A stretch of 64,000 nucleotides of DNA from Heracleum sosnowskyi (taxonomy: Eukaryota; Streptophyta; Magnoliopsida; Apiales; Apiaceae), in assembly GCA_030848705.1 (NCBI GenBank), contig CM061240.1, positions 23,517,001-23,581,000 of the forward strand, in the 5' to 3' direction. Positions 11,213-21,706 of the stretch are shown piece by piece; the stretch's first letter is position 1; each line of letters starts with the position of its first letter. A program made the translations under genes and the position numbers. The notes beneath the pieces were generated by a model. It saw only the letters and a list, made by a program, of their open reading frames with translations. It was not told the origin of the DNA and did not search any database.

Positions 11213-13040
11213 TGGGCATAATTGTGGGGCCCACTTTTTTAAATATTATTTTTAAGTAAAAATTAATTATTAATTAATTATTAAATAAAAAATAGAAAAA
11301 TTAATGGGGCCCACTTTTTTCTGTGGGACCCACTTTTTTTAATATTATTTTTAATTAAAAATTAATTAAAAATTAATTTTTAATCAAAAATTAGAAAAAT
11401 TAGTGGGGCCCACTTTTTTTAATATTATTTTTAATTAAAAATTAATTTTTAATTAATTTTTATTTAAATATTAATTAATTTTTAAATAAAAAATAGAATA
11501 ATTAATGGGGCCCACTTGTGGAGCCCATTTTTTTCTGTGGAACCCACTTTTTTTAATATTATTTTTAATTATTAATTAATTTTAAATTAAAATTAGAATA
11601 ATTAGTGGGGCCCACTTGTGGGGCCCACTTGTGGGGCCCACTTTTTTTAATATTATTTTTATTTATTAATTAATCTTTATTTAAAAATTAGAATAATTAG
11701 TGGGGCCCACTTTTTTCTGTGGGACCCACTTTTTTTAATATTATTTTTAATTAAAAATTAATTATTATTTAATTATTAATTACTTTTTAATTAAATTTTA
11801 ATTAAAAATTAGAATAATTAATGGGGCTCACTTGTGGGGCCCACTTTTTTCTGTGGGACCCACTTTTTTTAATATTATTTTTAATTATTAATTAATTATT
11901 AATTACTTTTTAATTAATTTTTAATTAAAAATTAGAATATTTAGTGGGGCCCACTTGTGGGGCCCACTTTTTTCTGTGGGACCCACTTTTTTTAATATTA
12001 TTTTTAATTAAAAATTAATTATTAATTAATTATTAATTACTTTTTAATTAAAAATTAGAATAATTAGTGGGGCCCACTTGTGGGGCCCACTTTTTTCTGT
12101 GGGACCCACTTTTTTTAATATTATTTTTAATTAAAAATTAATTATTAATTAATTATTAATTACTTTTTAATTAAAAATTAGAATAATTAGTGGGGCCCAC
12201 TTGTGGGGCCCACTTTTTTCGGTGGGACCCACTTTTTTTGTAATATTATTTTTAATTAAAAATTAATTATTAATTAATTATTAATTAAATTTTAATTAAA
12301 AATTAGAATAATTAGTGGGGCCCACTTGTGGGGGCCACTTTTTTCTGTGGGACCCACTTTTTTTAATATTATTTTTAATTATTAATTAATTATTAATTAC
12401 TTTTTAATTAATTTTTAATTAAAAATTAGAATATTTAGTGGGGCCCACTTGTGGGGTCCACTTTTTTCTGTGGGACCCACTTTTTTTAATATTATTTTTA
12501 ATTAAAAATTAATTATTAATTATTAATTACTTTTTAATTAAAAATTAGAATAATTAGTGGGGCCCACTTGTGGGGCCCACTTTTTTCTGTGGGACCCACT
12601 TTTTTAAATATTATTTTTAATTATTAATTAATTATTAATTAATTATTAATTACTTTTTAATTATTTTTTAATTAAAAATTAGAATAATTAGTGGGGCCCA
12701 CTTGTGGGGCCCACTTTTTTCGGTGGGACCCATTTTTTTTAATATTATTTTTAATTAAAAATTAATTATTAATTAATTATTAATTAATTATTAATTAAAT
12801 TTTAATTAAAAATTAGAATAATTAGTGGGGCCCACTTGTGGGGCCCACTTTTTTCCGTGGGACCTACTTTTTTTAATATTATTTTTAATTAAAAATTAAT
12901 TATTAATTAATTATTAATTAATTTTTAATTAAAAATTAGAATAATTAGTGGGGCCCACTTGTGGGGCCCACTTTTTTCTGTGGGACCCACTTTTTTTAAT
13001 ATTATTTTTAATTAAAAATTATTTAAAAATTAATTATTAA
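11213..13040. repeat. Large tandem array with GTGGGGCCCAC / GTGGGACCCAC palindromes
   Basis: About fourteen units, with a period of 123 bp where regular (GTGGGGCCCACTT at about 11,943, 12,066, 12,189). Each unit has one to three exact 11-bp palindromes GTGGGNCCCAC followed by an AT block (AATATTATTTTTAATTA...AATTAGAATAATTA). By eye about thirty-five exact palindromes are present. GTGGGNCCCAC matches the known consensus for class I TCP transcription factors; whether TCP proteins or the transposase bind here is not shown. Confidence 0.9.
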
Positions 13041-13243
13041 TTAATATCAAATGCAACAGAAGATTGATAGAGTAACACAATGAGTCTTCTGCAACAGAGT
13101 CTGTTCTATGGCAACATGACATTTATGTGTAATGTAACACTATCTCTAGAGTATTGCAGTAGTTCAAAAATAGTGTATCAATTGTAACACAAAGTAGGTG
13201 TTGCAATTGAAAAGTGTTACATCCGGCCATCTATGGCGTAGTG
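13041..13243. repeat. Right subterminal and terminal region of the Pack-CACTA
   Basis: Contains TGCAACAG, AGTAACAC, TGTAACAC and GTGTTAC words in both orientations and ends in GGCCATCTATGGCGTAGTG. The last 29 bases are the exact reverse complement of the start of the 67-bp element at 15,303. Confidence 0.75.
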
Positions 13244-13246
13244 TAC

Positions 13247-14371
13247 CAAAGAGAGTCTTATGAGATTCAGATATGAGAAGATAAATCAGGATAATTACTT
13301 CCCCCTAACACATGAAAATCGATAAAATTGTCTCTTAGCACTATAACAATTCCACAGCTCACTAGCTAGAATTCAATGGTCATATGTTTCTCTCGAAATC
13401 ACTATGGTATAATTCCTAACAAGTAAACGAGCATATGTCTATGCGAGTTAACTCCTCATAATACAATTAAGCATCAATTCACTAAGCTATGCATGGCCAC
13501 AATATATGTCTATATCGTAACAATATTATAAAGAAAGATATAAACATGCACCATTCAAGTTGTATGTCAATTAATTATAACTCTCTCGATATTATAATTA
13601 ACTCATTAGCCCACTAAAGTTGATCAGACAATAGCAAGTATTAGCATGAAAAACAGTTGATTGAATAAACTATAGAACCGCATACAGTAGTACTCTTTAA
13701 CAAAACACCAATAATGCCATGCTAGGGTTCCATAAAAATCCAAACTTTATACAATTAGTTCATAATCAAGATCTCAAAAACATCCAAGAATTTATAGCAC
13801 ATATTCATGATGTAAAAAGTTAAGGAGAGAATTCTGAACAAAAAGATGAAGAAAACAAATCCAGTTGAATGTCTCCAATGGCTGAATCTCCTTTATCAAG
13901 CTTCTTCTTTCTCTATGTCTTGGTGTGTGTCTATCTTTCTCTCTTGCGTTTGATGTATATTCAGATTAGGTCTGAATTATATCTAATAATATCTCTAATA
14001 AAAGTATTTTTTTTAAATACAAATACAAGGAAATTTCCCAAATATAATTGAATTCCAATAACAAAAATTCGTAGCTGACTGTTGGGCTATGTTTCTGGAC
14101 AGATACGACTGGAGTTTGATGTCAAGACCACTTCTAAAATAAAGTCCTTATCATAAGCTTTTCATGGGCTATTGAATCGTCTGAATGAGACTTATAGAAC
14201 TCTAATTATGGCCCAAAAAGTGTGGACTTCGCCAGTGGATCATCAAATCCGAATTTTAATCAAATTAATCTCCAACTCTTATAATTTAAACTCCAAGCCT
14301 TCTTTTATTAAAAATCCTTCATACATACAATAAAACATTATAATTTATTAAGATAAAACACACGCTTATCA
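13247..14371 (-). repeat. Element V LTR 1, proximal segment
   Basis: Continues LTR 1 after the Pack-CACTA and matches 18,727-19,897. It lacks about 50 bp near its inner end relative to LTR 2 (the stretch equivalent to 19,830-19,880). It ends CACGCTTATCA at 14,371. Confidence 0.9.
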
Positions 14372-15302
14372 CATCCCCACACTTATCATTTTGCACGTCC
14401 TCGGGCAAAGAAGAAAGAAAAATACTAAGTCCTAACTAATGAATACCACTTCCGTAGGTGATCACGGTTGCATTTGGAATATGCAACAAGCCCTTTAAAC
14501 CCCTAGGAAGCCCCAGTGGACGAGTACGGTCTCGTGAGGGTTTATAGTAAATCCACCCACAAAATTTTATATTTGGGTTGATTGCCAAGTCTCAAACATG
14601 AAATATATCATACCACTCCACACATGCAAACTTAACCATGTAATAGCTTGTAGATGTCATATAATGCGATTTCTCAACTTTACACACCAACACAATTATT
14701 CAAGTACGTGCACATAGTCTGAAAGACTAAAATGTGTCATGAATAATATCAAAGTCTCCATCAACAAGATAATAGCATGCTTTAGATGGAAAAATAACCT
14801 CACAAACACTCAGAACACACAAGTGTTTAGGTGTAACTGTATTACTCAAGTTCAATCAAATGCACATGTGCTACCATAAGCTTGCTTGTCCGCCAAAATC
14901 TCTAGACTTTGTGTTCGTATAAATCAAAAGGTCTTTGTCAAGGGTTGTAACGAGTCTTAGGTGAGGGGTAGGAAAATGAAAAAGGCTAAAGTTGGCTAAA
15001 CTTGACAACTAATAGTGCATAATGTTCATATACACTTGAAGTACACAACATGAAACTAACCTTAAGATATCATCCCACATATAGATATAAAACCCATAAA
15101 TATCACATTGTAAGAACCAATGAACATACACTTGCTTTTCTTCATTTCATAGAGAGATTTTTTTTTCACTTTTTTTTTTCAATTTCCTTTTTTTTCTCTA
15201 TTTTTTCTTTTCTTTTTTACTTTGGTGACTTTATTTGAAATGTCACCGACAAGAAGTAGCCAAACCAATTTTATCCCACCAAAATTCACATATTAACAAA
15301 GA

Positions 15303-15369
15303 CACTACGCCATAGATGGCCGGATGTAACAATAGGTGTGTGTTGCATCCGGTCATCTATGGCTTAGTG
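15303..15369. mobile_element. 67-bp mini-CACTA (MITE) made almost only of two terminal repeats
   Basis: Starts CACTACGCCATAGATGGCC and ends with the near-inverse GGTCATCTATGGCTTAGTG, about 28 bp per side with only about 11 bp between. It is flanked by TSD AGA (15,300-15,302 and 15,370-15,372). Its first 29 bases equal the inverted right end of the Pack-CACTA at 13,243, so it belongs to the same family. Confidence 0.9.
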
Positions 15370-16295
15370 AGATATCCCCACACTCAATATTTTACCAATC
15401 TCAAGTATATATATATATATATATATATCACAGTGCTCTACTAGTCAATCAAGACAAGAACAAATAAATAAGCTCAAATTTTAGATGGTGATATACAAAG
15501 AAAAAAGATATAGGCTCAAGGGAGTTCACTTATAGTATTATATTTTCAGGGTACTATTTGGGACAATATGGTTATTCCTAGTGCCTTCATCTTTTTTACA
15601 CAATACACGATATCAATATATGCACGACCTAGTTTAAAGCAAGTTCTAGAGCAACATGTACACTGACGAATAACTCCCCACAAAAAGAATAGATTGATAA
15701 AAAGATGTATCAATCATGAATTAAGACCCAAAGATCTCATAGGTGATAGCATGCTAAACTCATCAAAATTGACAATGACATACATTCAAGTTTTGAAATT
15801 TCGCAAGCACATACAAGACATCATCATGTATAAGGTATTTTACGCCAAGGATACAAATATATGACACTAACAAAATAATTCTACATAGTATGTACTTATC
15901 CTTATTTACATGCTATATTGACAAGACAATCAATTTTTTAAGTTTTCTATTTTTCAACTATCCTAAAAAAAAATCTAACAAATTAAAAAGAAAAAAAACC
16001 TAATTTTTTTAATATTTTTTTTTATATTGGAAACCCCTCCTCACACTTAAGTGGTTCATTGTCCCCAATGAATAATATATATACAATAAACTAAAAAGAT
16101 CCTAAAAAAAATACAAAAAAAATAAAAAAAAATACAAAGAATGGTTCAAAGTACTCCCCTATTACCGCATGAAGTGTCTCTTAAAAAAGAATTATGAAAT
16201 AGCCCTCCTTGTTGATTAAATTCCCTCCTTGTTGATTAAATTCCAAAGCCAACTTCACTTCATAAGAAACACAAACAGAATCTTAACACCAAGCA

Positions 16296-16400
16296 TTTGT
16301 GGCACAAGTGGTTCAACAGTCCACTTAGAAATTTAGAGCACCCCAAGGTTAGGTGTTCAAATCCTAGAATCAACAGATTTCTTTTTAATGGAAGGCGGGT
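16296..16400 (+). repeat. Possible tRNA-derived SINE-like fragment
   Basis: TGGCACAAGTGG at 16,300-16,311 resembles a Pol III A box and GTTCAAATCC at 16,355-16,364 fits a B box, with tRNA-like spacing. The same stretch recurs at about 38,695-38,800 as part of the duplication. No terminal poly(A/T) or target duplication is clear. Confidence 0.35.
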
Positions 16401-16949
16401 TACAGCTGCTAGTCCAGGTTCGGATTAAGGCCCGGGAGAGTCAGCAGGTTCGTTGTTCAGGGACACACAGTAGCCTTAGATGCGGGTCAGCTACAGGTTC
16501 GGATGGAGGCTCAGACAAACAACTTCGGAATAAATAACACACCAGCTCTTGAGGGCAGGTTCGAGAGCATCAGGTTGTGATTAAGGCCAACCAGCAGCAA
16601 CAGCTTGGGAGAGAGGCTCGGGCACGTGCAAAACCTCGCGTGATATGAAGAATTAGAAGCAACAACATAAATCTTTGTACGGGCATCAAAAAATCGGCAC
16701 GCCCCACTGAATGATGTGGCCAACATACCAGCCGCATGCCCATCACAAAATTTCTGTTATTATTATTATTATTTGTTTTTGCAAAATTAGCACATCTGCT
16801 CAATAAATTGCACCACTAGCATTTTTTTTCTTCTAATATTTCTACAATTATTTTTTTTCAACTTTACAAAATTATGGGTTACCTTCTAAGAAGCGCTTTT
16901 CTTTAAAGTATTTGGCTAGACATGAAACTGATCTTCTCAATTAACAACT

Positions 16950-18032
16950 TCACACCGTAGTGTAAAATTTCCACATTGTATATCCTAGTGGCCATTTAAT
17001 TATCTTTTTCGGTGCCACATCTTTGACAACAAGATTCAGCTTCCGATGCTCATCAAAATTGCCTTTAACATTGTACTCATGCCATATTTGCATTCCCAAA
17101 GAATAAGTGATATCTTCAATATTTGAAATCATCAATTCACTACCTGACTTCGGCTTTTGTAGAACCTCTAAAAACAATTCTTCTTTATCAGGGGCTAAAT
17201 CTGCTGAGATAATAATAGACAAATTCGAAGATGTCAACCTTTCTCGTTGCTCAAAAGAACCCATTACAGTGTCCTCTAACAAGATTTGCATGCCAAGAGA
17301 GCACGTAATATCACCAAAATTTGACATAGGCCATGCAATACCTATCTTGTTCCTCTGTAAAACCTCAAATAAATTTTCTTTCTTGTCCAGAGGTAACTCT
17401 GCTGAGATGATAACAGAACATGCTAGAGATGAGCTCGAATAAACTTCTTCAGAATGAGAGGACATCAACTTCAGTTCCAAATCAGGTGGTTCTTCAATAG
17501 CTGATTTTGGATGATTTATTTTTGTAGACATAACTTCCAGTGACTCGAAACAATGCATTGTTTCTACATCTTGTAAATTAACCTCCGACAAATTTAGATG
17601 CTCATGTCCGGAATCTAGAATCATGGGCTGCTCGAAAGGATCTTCATACGATTTTTTATCTAGTTTATCATAAACTAGAACATCATTTACAGATATTGTT
17701 AAAGAGTCCTCTACATATCCTTCATGATCAGATGTTGTTTGAGAAACCTCCACATCTTTCTCGCTTTCAGCAAACACACCTTCAGAATGCTCTATCTTAA
17801 CTTCTTCACAATTTTCAGTATCACATGGTAGAGAACTTGGCATTTGATTTCTTATCTCATCAACTAGATCTCGAACTTTATTCCCCACATTCCTTATTGA
17901 ATCTGATTGATTTTGGATAATATCTTGATTTTCAATAGCTTTCTTCAACAAAGTTTTCAGAGAACTATATTGATCTTCTTCATCAGATTCTTGCTGTTGA
18001 GGTTGCTGAAAACATGGATAGTTAGAGTTCAT
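16950..18032 (-). CDS. Gag-like ORF of element V (360 aa), copy A
   Basis: Single open frame of 360 codons on the minus strand, 5' part of V downstream of its PBS. It begins with a Gln/Pro-rich stretch (QQPQQQESDEEDQ), followed by a helical, probably coiled-coil segment (SLKTLLKKAIENQDIIQN) and a long acidic Ser/Glu-rich region. It contains two imperfect internal repeats (LLEDTVMGSFEQRERLTSSN... and ...VKGNFDEHRKLNL). No zinc knuckle, protease or RT. I recognise it only as the sort of gag-region ORF found in non-autonomous plant gypsy elements. The duplicate at 39,482-40,447 is broken by one stop. Confidence 0.55.
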   Translation of the reverse strand: MNSNYPCFQQPQQQESDEEDQYSSLKTLLKKAIENQDIIQNQSDSIRNVGNKVRDLVDEIRNQMPSSLPCDTENCEEVKIEHSEGVFAESEKDVEVSQTTSDHEGYVEDSLTISVNDVLVYDKLDKKSYEDPFEQPMILDSGHEHLNLSEVNLQDVETMHCFESLEVMSTKINHPKSAIEEPPDLELKLMSSHSEEVYSSSSLACSVIISAELPLDKKENLFEVLQRNKIGIAWPMSNFGDITCSLGMQILLEDTVMGSFEQRERLTSSNLSIIISADLAPDKEELFLEVLQKPKSGSELMISNIEDITYSLGMQIWHEYNVKGNFDEHRKLNLVVKDVAPKKIIKWPLGYTMWKFYTTV

Positions 18033-18500
18033 TGATGAAGTTCCAAGGTATGCTCCTTCATTGTTCCATGAATAATTCAGAGGTTAACTCCATAACTGAT
18101 TGCAAGAATCGGAATATGGGTTACTCCAATTTTGATTACCAGCAAAGCAAATAGAGTCTGGATTGGAAGGACAATAGTCGTAGGTATGAACACTACAACA
18201 AAAAAACACACGAAACATTATCAGATTGGCTCCGTGGTAGACACGATGGTTGCCACATAGGTCGATTCATCCCCATGCTCAAATTATTTACCATCTCTGA
18301 CACTGAAGATAATCTACCCTGCAAGGAAACAAATTCTTGATCTCGTGCAGCACACTCTTCCTCATAGACCATACCTATCGCTTGTGGAAAATACATAACT
18401 CTATGTTGTTAAACCTGACAAACAACTAGAATTATCCACGTAAGCACACAAAAACAAACTAAATTGCAAGATGATTAAATTCGCAATAAATACTATAACA
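18033..18500 (-). pseudogene. Leader and upstream gag-like fragment of element V
   Basis: A short minus-strand ORF at 18,193-18,396 (67 codons, starts MYFPQAIGMVYEEEC) and a second frame reading YDYCPSNPDSICFAGNQNWS upstream of the 360-aa ORF are separated by stops. They look like remnants of a longer gag N-terminus. Same order in the duplicate (40,608-40,811). Confidence 0.45.
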
Positions 18501-18525
18501 GTCCCCGGCAGCGGCGCCAAAAACT
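18501..18525 (-). other. Primer-binding site of element V
   Basis: On the minus strand TTTTTGGCGCCGCTGCCGGG immediately follows the LTR end. A TGGCGCCG... start is common among plant Ty3/gypsy primer-binding sites, which fixes the minus orientation of V. Confidence 0.75.
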
Positions 18526-19897
18526 TGTTGCGTAAAATATAGATGTGCAAGTGTACACAATCGCAAGCAACTAATATAGTAGTGAATACCAGATTTCGTT
18601 ACTCAAGGACTGCAAATTTGTATTAATCGCAAGTAAAATCTCACAATTCAGTTATCGAACACAAGATCTAGGTTTTGGTTTTTCTACTAAAACTAATTAA
18701 TTAACTAACTAATATTATACTACTAAAGTGAGTCTTACAAGATTCAGATTTGAGAAGATAAGTCAGGATAATTACTTCCCCATTACACATGAAAATCGGT
18801 AAATGTGTCGCTTAGCACTATAACAATTCCACAGTTCACTAGCTAGAATTCAATGGTCATAGGTTTCTCTCGAAATCACTATGGTATAATTCCTAACAAG
18901 TAAACTAACATATGTCTATGCCAGTTAACTCCTCATAATACAATTAAGCATCAATTCACTAAGCTATGCATGGCCACAATATATGTCTATATCGTAACAA
19001 TATTATAAACAAAGATATAAGCATGCACCATTGAAGTTGTATGTCAATTAATTATAACTCTCTCGATATTATAATTAACTCATTAACCCACTAAAGTTTA
19101 TCAGAAAATAACAAGTATTAGCATGAAAAACACTTGATTGAATAAACTGTAGAACCACATACAGTACTCTTTAACAAAACACCAATAATCTCATGCCAGG
19201 GTTCCATAAAAATCCCAACTTTATAAAATTAGTTCAAAATTAAGATCTCAAAAATCTCCAAGAATTGATAGCACATATTCATGATGTAAAAAGTTAAGGA
19301 GAGAATTCTGACCAAAAAGATGAAGAAAATAAATCCAGTTGAACGTCTCCAATGGTTGAATCTCCTTCCTCAAGCTTCTTCTTTCTCGCTGTCTTGGTGT
19401 GTCTATCTTTCTCTATTGCGTTCGATGTATATTCAGATTAGGTCTGAATTATATCTAATAATATCTCTAATAAAAGTGTTTTTTATTATTTAATACAAAT
19501 AAAAGGAAATTTCTCAAACAGAATTGAATTCCAATAACAGAAATTCGTAGCTGACTGTTGGGCTTTGTTTCTGGACAGATACGGCTGGATTTTGATGTCA
19601 AGACCACTTCTAAAATAAAGCCCTTCTCAAAAGATTTTCATGGGCTGTTGAATTGTCTGAATCAGACTTATAGAACTCCAGTTATGGCTCAAACAGTGTA
19701 GACTGTGCAAGTGGGTCATCAAATCCGAATTTTAATCAAATTAATCTCCAACTCTTATAATTTAAACTCCAAGTCTTCCTTTATTAAAAATCCTTCATAC
19801 CTACAATAAATCATTATAATTTATTAAATAAAAATCCAAATAAATACAAAATAACTTGAATATAGGGACAATATTAAGATAAAACACACGCTTATCA
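18526..19897 (-). repeat. Element V LTR 2 (1,372 bp), 5' LTR on the minus strand
   Basis: TGTTGCG...CTTATCA on the plus strand, same length as its duplicate 40,941-42,312. TSD AAGAC follows at 19,898-19,902. Confidence 0.95.
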
Positions 19898-19902
19898 AAG
19901 AC

Positions 19903-20134
19903 CTACCCTGCAATGCATCTGATCAAGATGGAGAACATGCTAAGGACAACTGGATTTGCTTCAGAAGAAATGACTGAAGTTGCTGACATTATTCAAGACT
20001 ATTGCATAGCCAACATAAAAAGGTATCATCAGTTGAAGAATAGATTGAAGAAAGTCACAACTCAATCAGTCAGACCAACAAATCTCACATCTGAAAGTGA
20101 TCGTGTCCTGGACAAAGACTTGCTAGATGCTTAG
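19903..20134 (+). pseudogene. Envelope-like ORF of element W, 3' end, copy A
   Basis: With V removed and one AAGAC counted, the frame runs from ...VDHVSLKT across to YPAMHLIKMENMLRTTGF and on to a natural stop at 20,132-20,134. This is the C-terminal part of the W envelope-like ORF and contains a short Lys-rich helix (KRYHQLKNRLKKV). Confidence 0.8.
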
Positions 20135-20426
20135 GAAGAAGGTGAAATGAGTGATCAAGAAGAGTGATCACAAGCTCAAATTTTATTTTAATATGTTTAG
20201 AGCTTAGCTAAATCAAGATAGGATCAATGTATTCATATGTTCAGTCTAGAGGAACATCTATCTTGAATTTATCTTTTAATGTTAGAATCTGGAAATGTTA
20301 TATAAACCAGAACATTCTTTTATTATTTACTTGGCTCTTAAAGTCTTATTTTTGTACTTGTTTAATTAGTTAAGTTATCCTCTAGGTATTTGGTTGTTAT
20401 TCTCTAACAAACAAATAGGGGGAGAT
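20135..20426 (+). other. Element W 3' untranslated region and polypurine tract
   Basis: Non-coding, ending in the SIRE-type polypurine tract CAAATAGGGGGAGAT at 20,412-20,426, directly followed by the TG start of LTR Y. Confidence 0.8.
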
Positions 20427-21581
20427 TGAAAGGCATATGTATCGGCCTATTTATAAACATCGAGGATACAACTCAACTTAAACAAGAATGTAATAAGTAA
20501 ATAATAATTCAATTGTCACAGGAATCTCAGAAAGTTATATTAGTCAAAAGAATGAAGATTAAAGTCAACCTACAGACTTGAAGTAATTCTACATTGAAAT
20601 AATTTCAATTATTTGATCATGCCTCAGTGAAGTATTCAAGAAAGTGTCATTTGCGTGACAACAAATGTACAGGTTACAGTGTTTGTTAAAGTCAAATGAA
20701 AAAGGACCACCACTTAAAAGTTTAAAGATGAAGAACAGTCATTGTAGTTAGTCACTCATGAACCAGACAATACATCGAGTATCAACACCAAACAGTGAAA
20801 ATTCGTCATTATTTTCAGTGGTTCTAGGATTGATTCCAATATAAAGAAATAATATCAATTCTCTTAATTAATTAGATCAGTTAATTAATTTATCCAATAA
20901 ATTAATATGATTTATAAATATTATAAATATGATTTATCATTTACTCTTGCATGACTGTTGGATGACAGTCATACAAGCATAAAGGACTGTCATACCAACA
21001 GTCATGAGCGATAGTCATACAAGGTTTGTCTTAGTCATACAAGGGTTAATTGCTAAGTCATATTAGAATCTTTCTAAAAGTAGAAAGCGACCGAGTAAAG
21101 TGCATTGAAGATATATATACAAAAGCAAAAGAATATCAAGACAGAAGACAGAACATTACATCTTAAAAGAAACTGCCTTAACCGCCAGAATATTTTATGA
21201 TCAGAGAATTCATTTCTAGTATTGATTGTTATATCCAAACCACTAGAAATTAATTACTCGTACTGCTTTGACTATCTAGCGGATCTTTATCCCTCAAATT
21301 TATCTCGACTTATCATTTATCTTTCTATCTTTTTATTAAAAAAATAGTTAAGTTCATGTCGAATTTATTATAAATTTGTTTTAATTAGTTTGAGATTCAA
21401 TCATTGTAATGTGTACAATATTTGTAACACCTTTCAAGTTTAATATAAGTTATATTTAATTTGAATTTTGTTTCATTTAATTCTGTAATAATTTGTTCTT
21501 AAATTGTAAAATCATAAGCCAAACAAATTCGATTAAACGATATTGTTTGTATTCAACCCCCGACAAACTTATCAGGACCCA
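20427..21581 (+). repeat. LTR Y (1,155 bp), 3' LTR of SIRE-like element W, copy A
   Basis: Begins TGAAAGGCATATG after a polypurine tract and ends ...ATTCAACCCCCGACAAAC...GGACCCA. The duplicate 42,842-43,996 has exactly the same length. A cluster of AGTCATAC/GTATGACT-type inverted words lies at 20,940-21,060. The 5' partner LTR is not in the window. Confidence 0.88.
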
Positions 21582-21665
21582 ATAATTCTAAAACCCGAAC
21601 TTTTACTTACTTAATCTTGGTTTTGATAAAAAAAATTTGGTATATTATTCTCTAGTGTTTTTTTA
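21582..21665 (+). other. Host flank of element W, duplicated with it
   Basis: Short AT-rich stretch shared with 43,997-44,080. It resembles host DNA at about 44,985-45,165 (TTTGGTATATTATTCTCT-type words), so it is host sequence, not part of W. Homology between the copies stops at 21,665/44,080, the edge of the tandem duplication. Confidence 0.65.
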
Positions 21666-21667
21666 AG

Positions 21668-21706
21668 CTGGTTGGTGAACTTGGGATGTTAAATCTTTCT
21701 AATTGA
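21668..21706 (+). pseudogene. Last 12 codons of Copia pol, element Z
   Basis: Reads LVGELGMLNLSN then stop, the closing peptide of a SIRE-type RNase H region (compare the W copy at about 1,111-1,146). Everything 5' of it is cut off by the duplication breakpoint. Confidence 0.75.

Larger units (their letters stand above)
5796..13243. mobile_element. Pack-CACTA transposon carrying two captured host gene fragments
   Basis: Ends are CACTACACCATAAGTAGCC (left) and the inverse of CACTACGCCATAGATGGCC (right), flanked by a 3-bp TSD TAC (5,793-5,795 and 13,244-13,246). The empty site is visible in the sister LTR at 18,720-18,730. Size 7,448 bp. No transposase is seen. Order inside: left subterminal TG(C/T)AAC motifs, a 30-bp tandem array (6,057-6,330), minus-strand exons of a P-type H+-ATPase (6,593-8,188), minus-strand exons of casein kinase 1 (9,067-9,264) with its probable 5' flank, AT-rich DNA, a 174-bp tandem array, a telomere-like tract, a large AT-rich/GTGGGGCCCAC array, and right subterminal motifs. 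Confidence 0.92.
14372..16949 (-). other. Element V internal region, 3' half, non-coding
   Basis: No ORF with recognisable homology. It begins with the polypurine-type tract and contains the 67-bp mini-CACTA, a (TA)n tract at 15,408-15,428, T-rich and A-rich runs, and a SINE-like stretch at about 16,296-16,400. The short ORFs at 16,511-16,803 look accidental. Confidence 0.5.
5602..19897 (-). mobile_element. Gypsy-like non-autonomous LTR element V, with nested CACTA elements
   Basis: Two LTRs (5,602-5,795 + 13,247-14,371, and 18,526-19,897; the latter is 1,372 bp) bound the element, with TG...CA ends and 5-bp TSD AAGAC on both sides. On the minus strand the LTR begins TGATAAGCGTG and ends ACGCAACA. 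A PBS-like TGGCGCCGCTGCCGGGGAC (minus) abuts the LTR at 18,501-18,525, and a G-rich polypurine-type AGTGTGGGGATG (minus) abuts the other LTR at 14,372. The internal 4.15 kb has only gag-like ORFs on the minus strand and no reverse transcriptase, so this is a LARD-type derivative. It is inserted in the W envelope-like ORF: joining the flanks and counting the target site once keeps the frame open. Confidence 0.9.

Noticed and set aside
15050..15238. 62-codon ORF ending in a Phe-rich tail
   Set aside because: Driven by a T-rich low-complexity run inside element V.
16511..16803. Two minus-strand ORFs of 71 and 77 codons, also present in copy B
   Set aside because: Preserved only because of the recent duplication; no homology recognised, includes a TTATTA microsatellite translated as poly-Asn.
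17107..17442. 111-codon plus-strand ORF (and its copy at 39,507-39,842)
   Set aside because: Antisense shadow of the gag-like ORF of element V.
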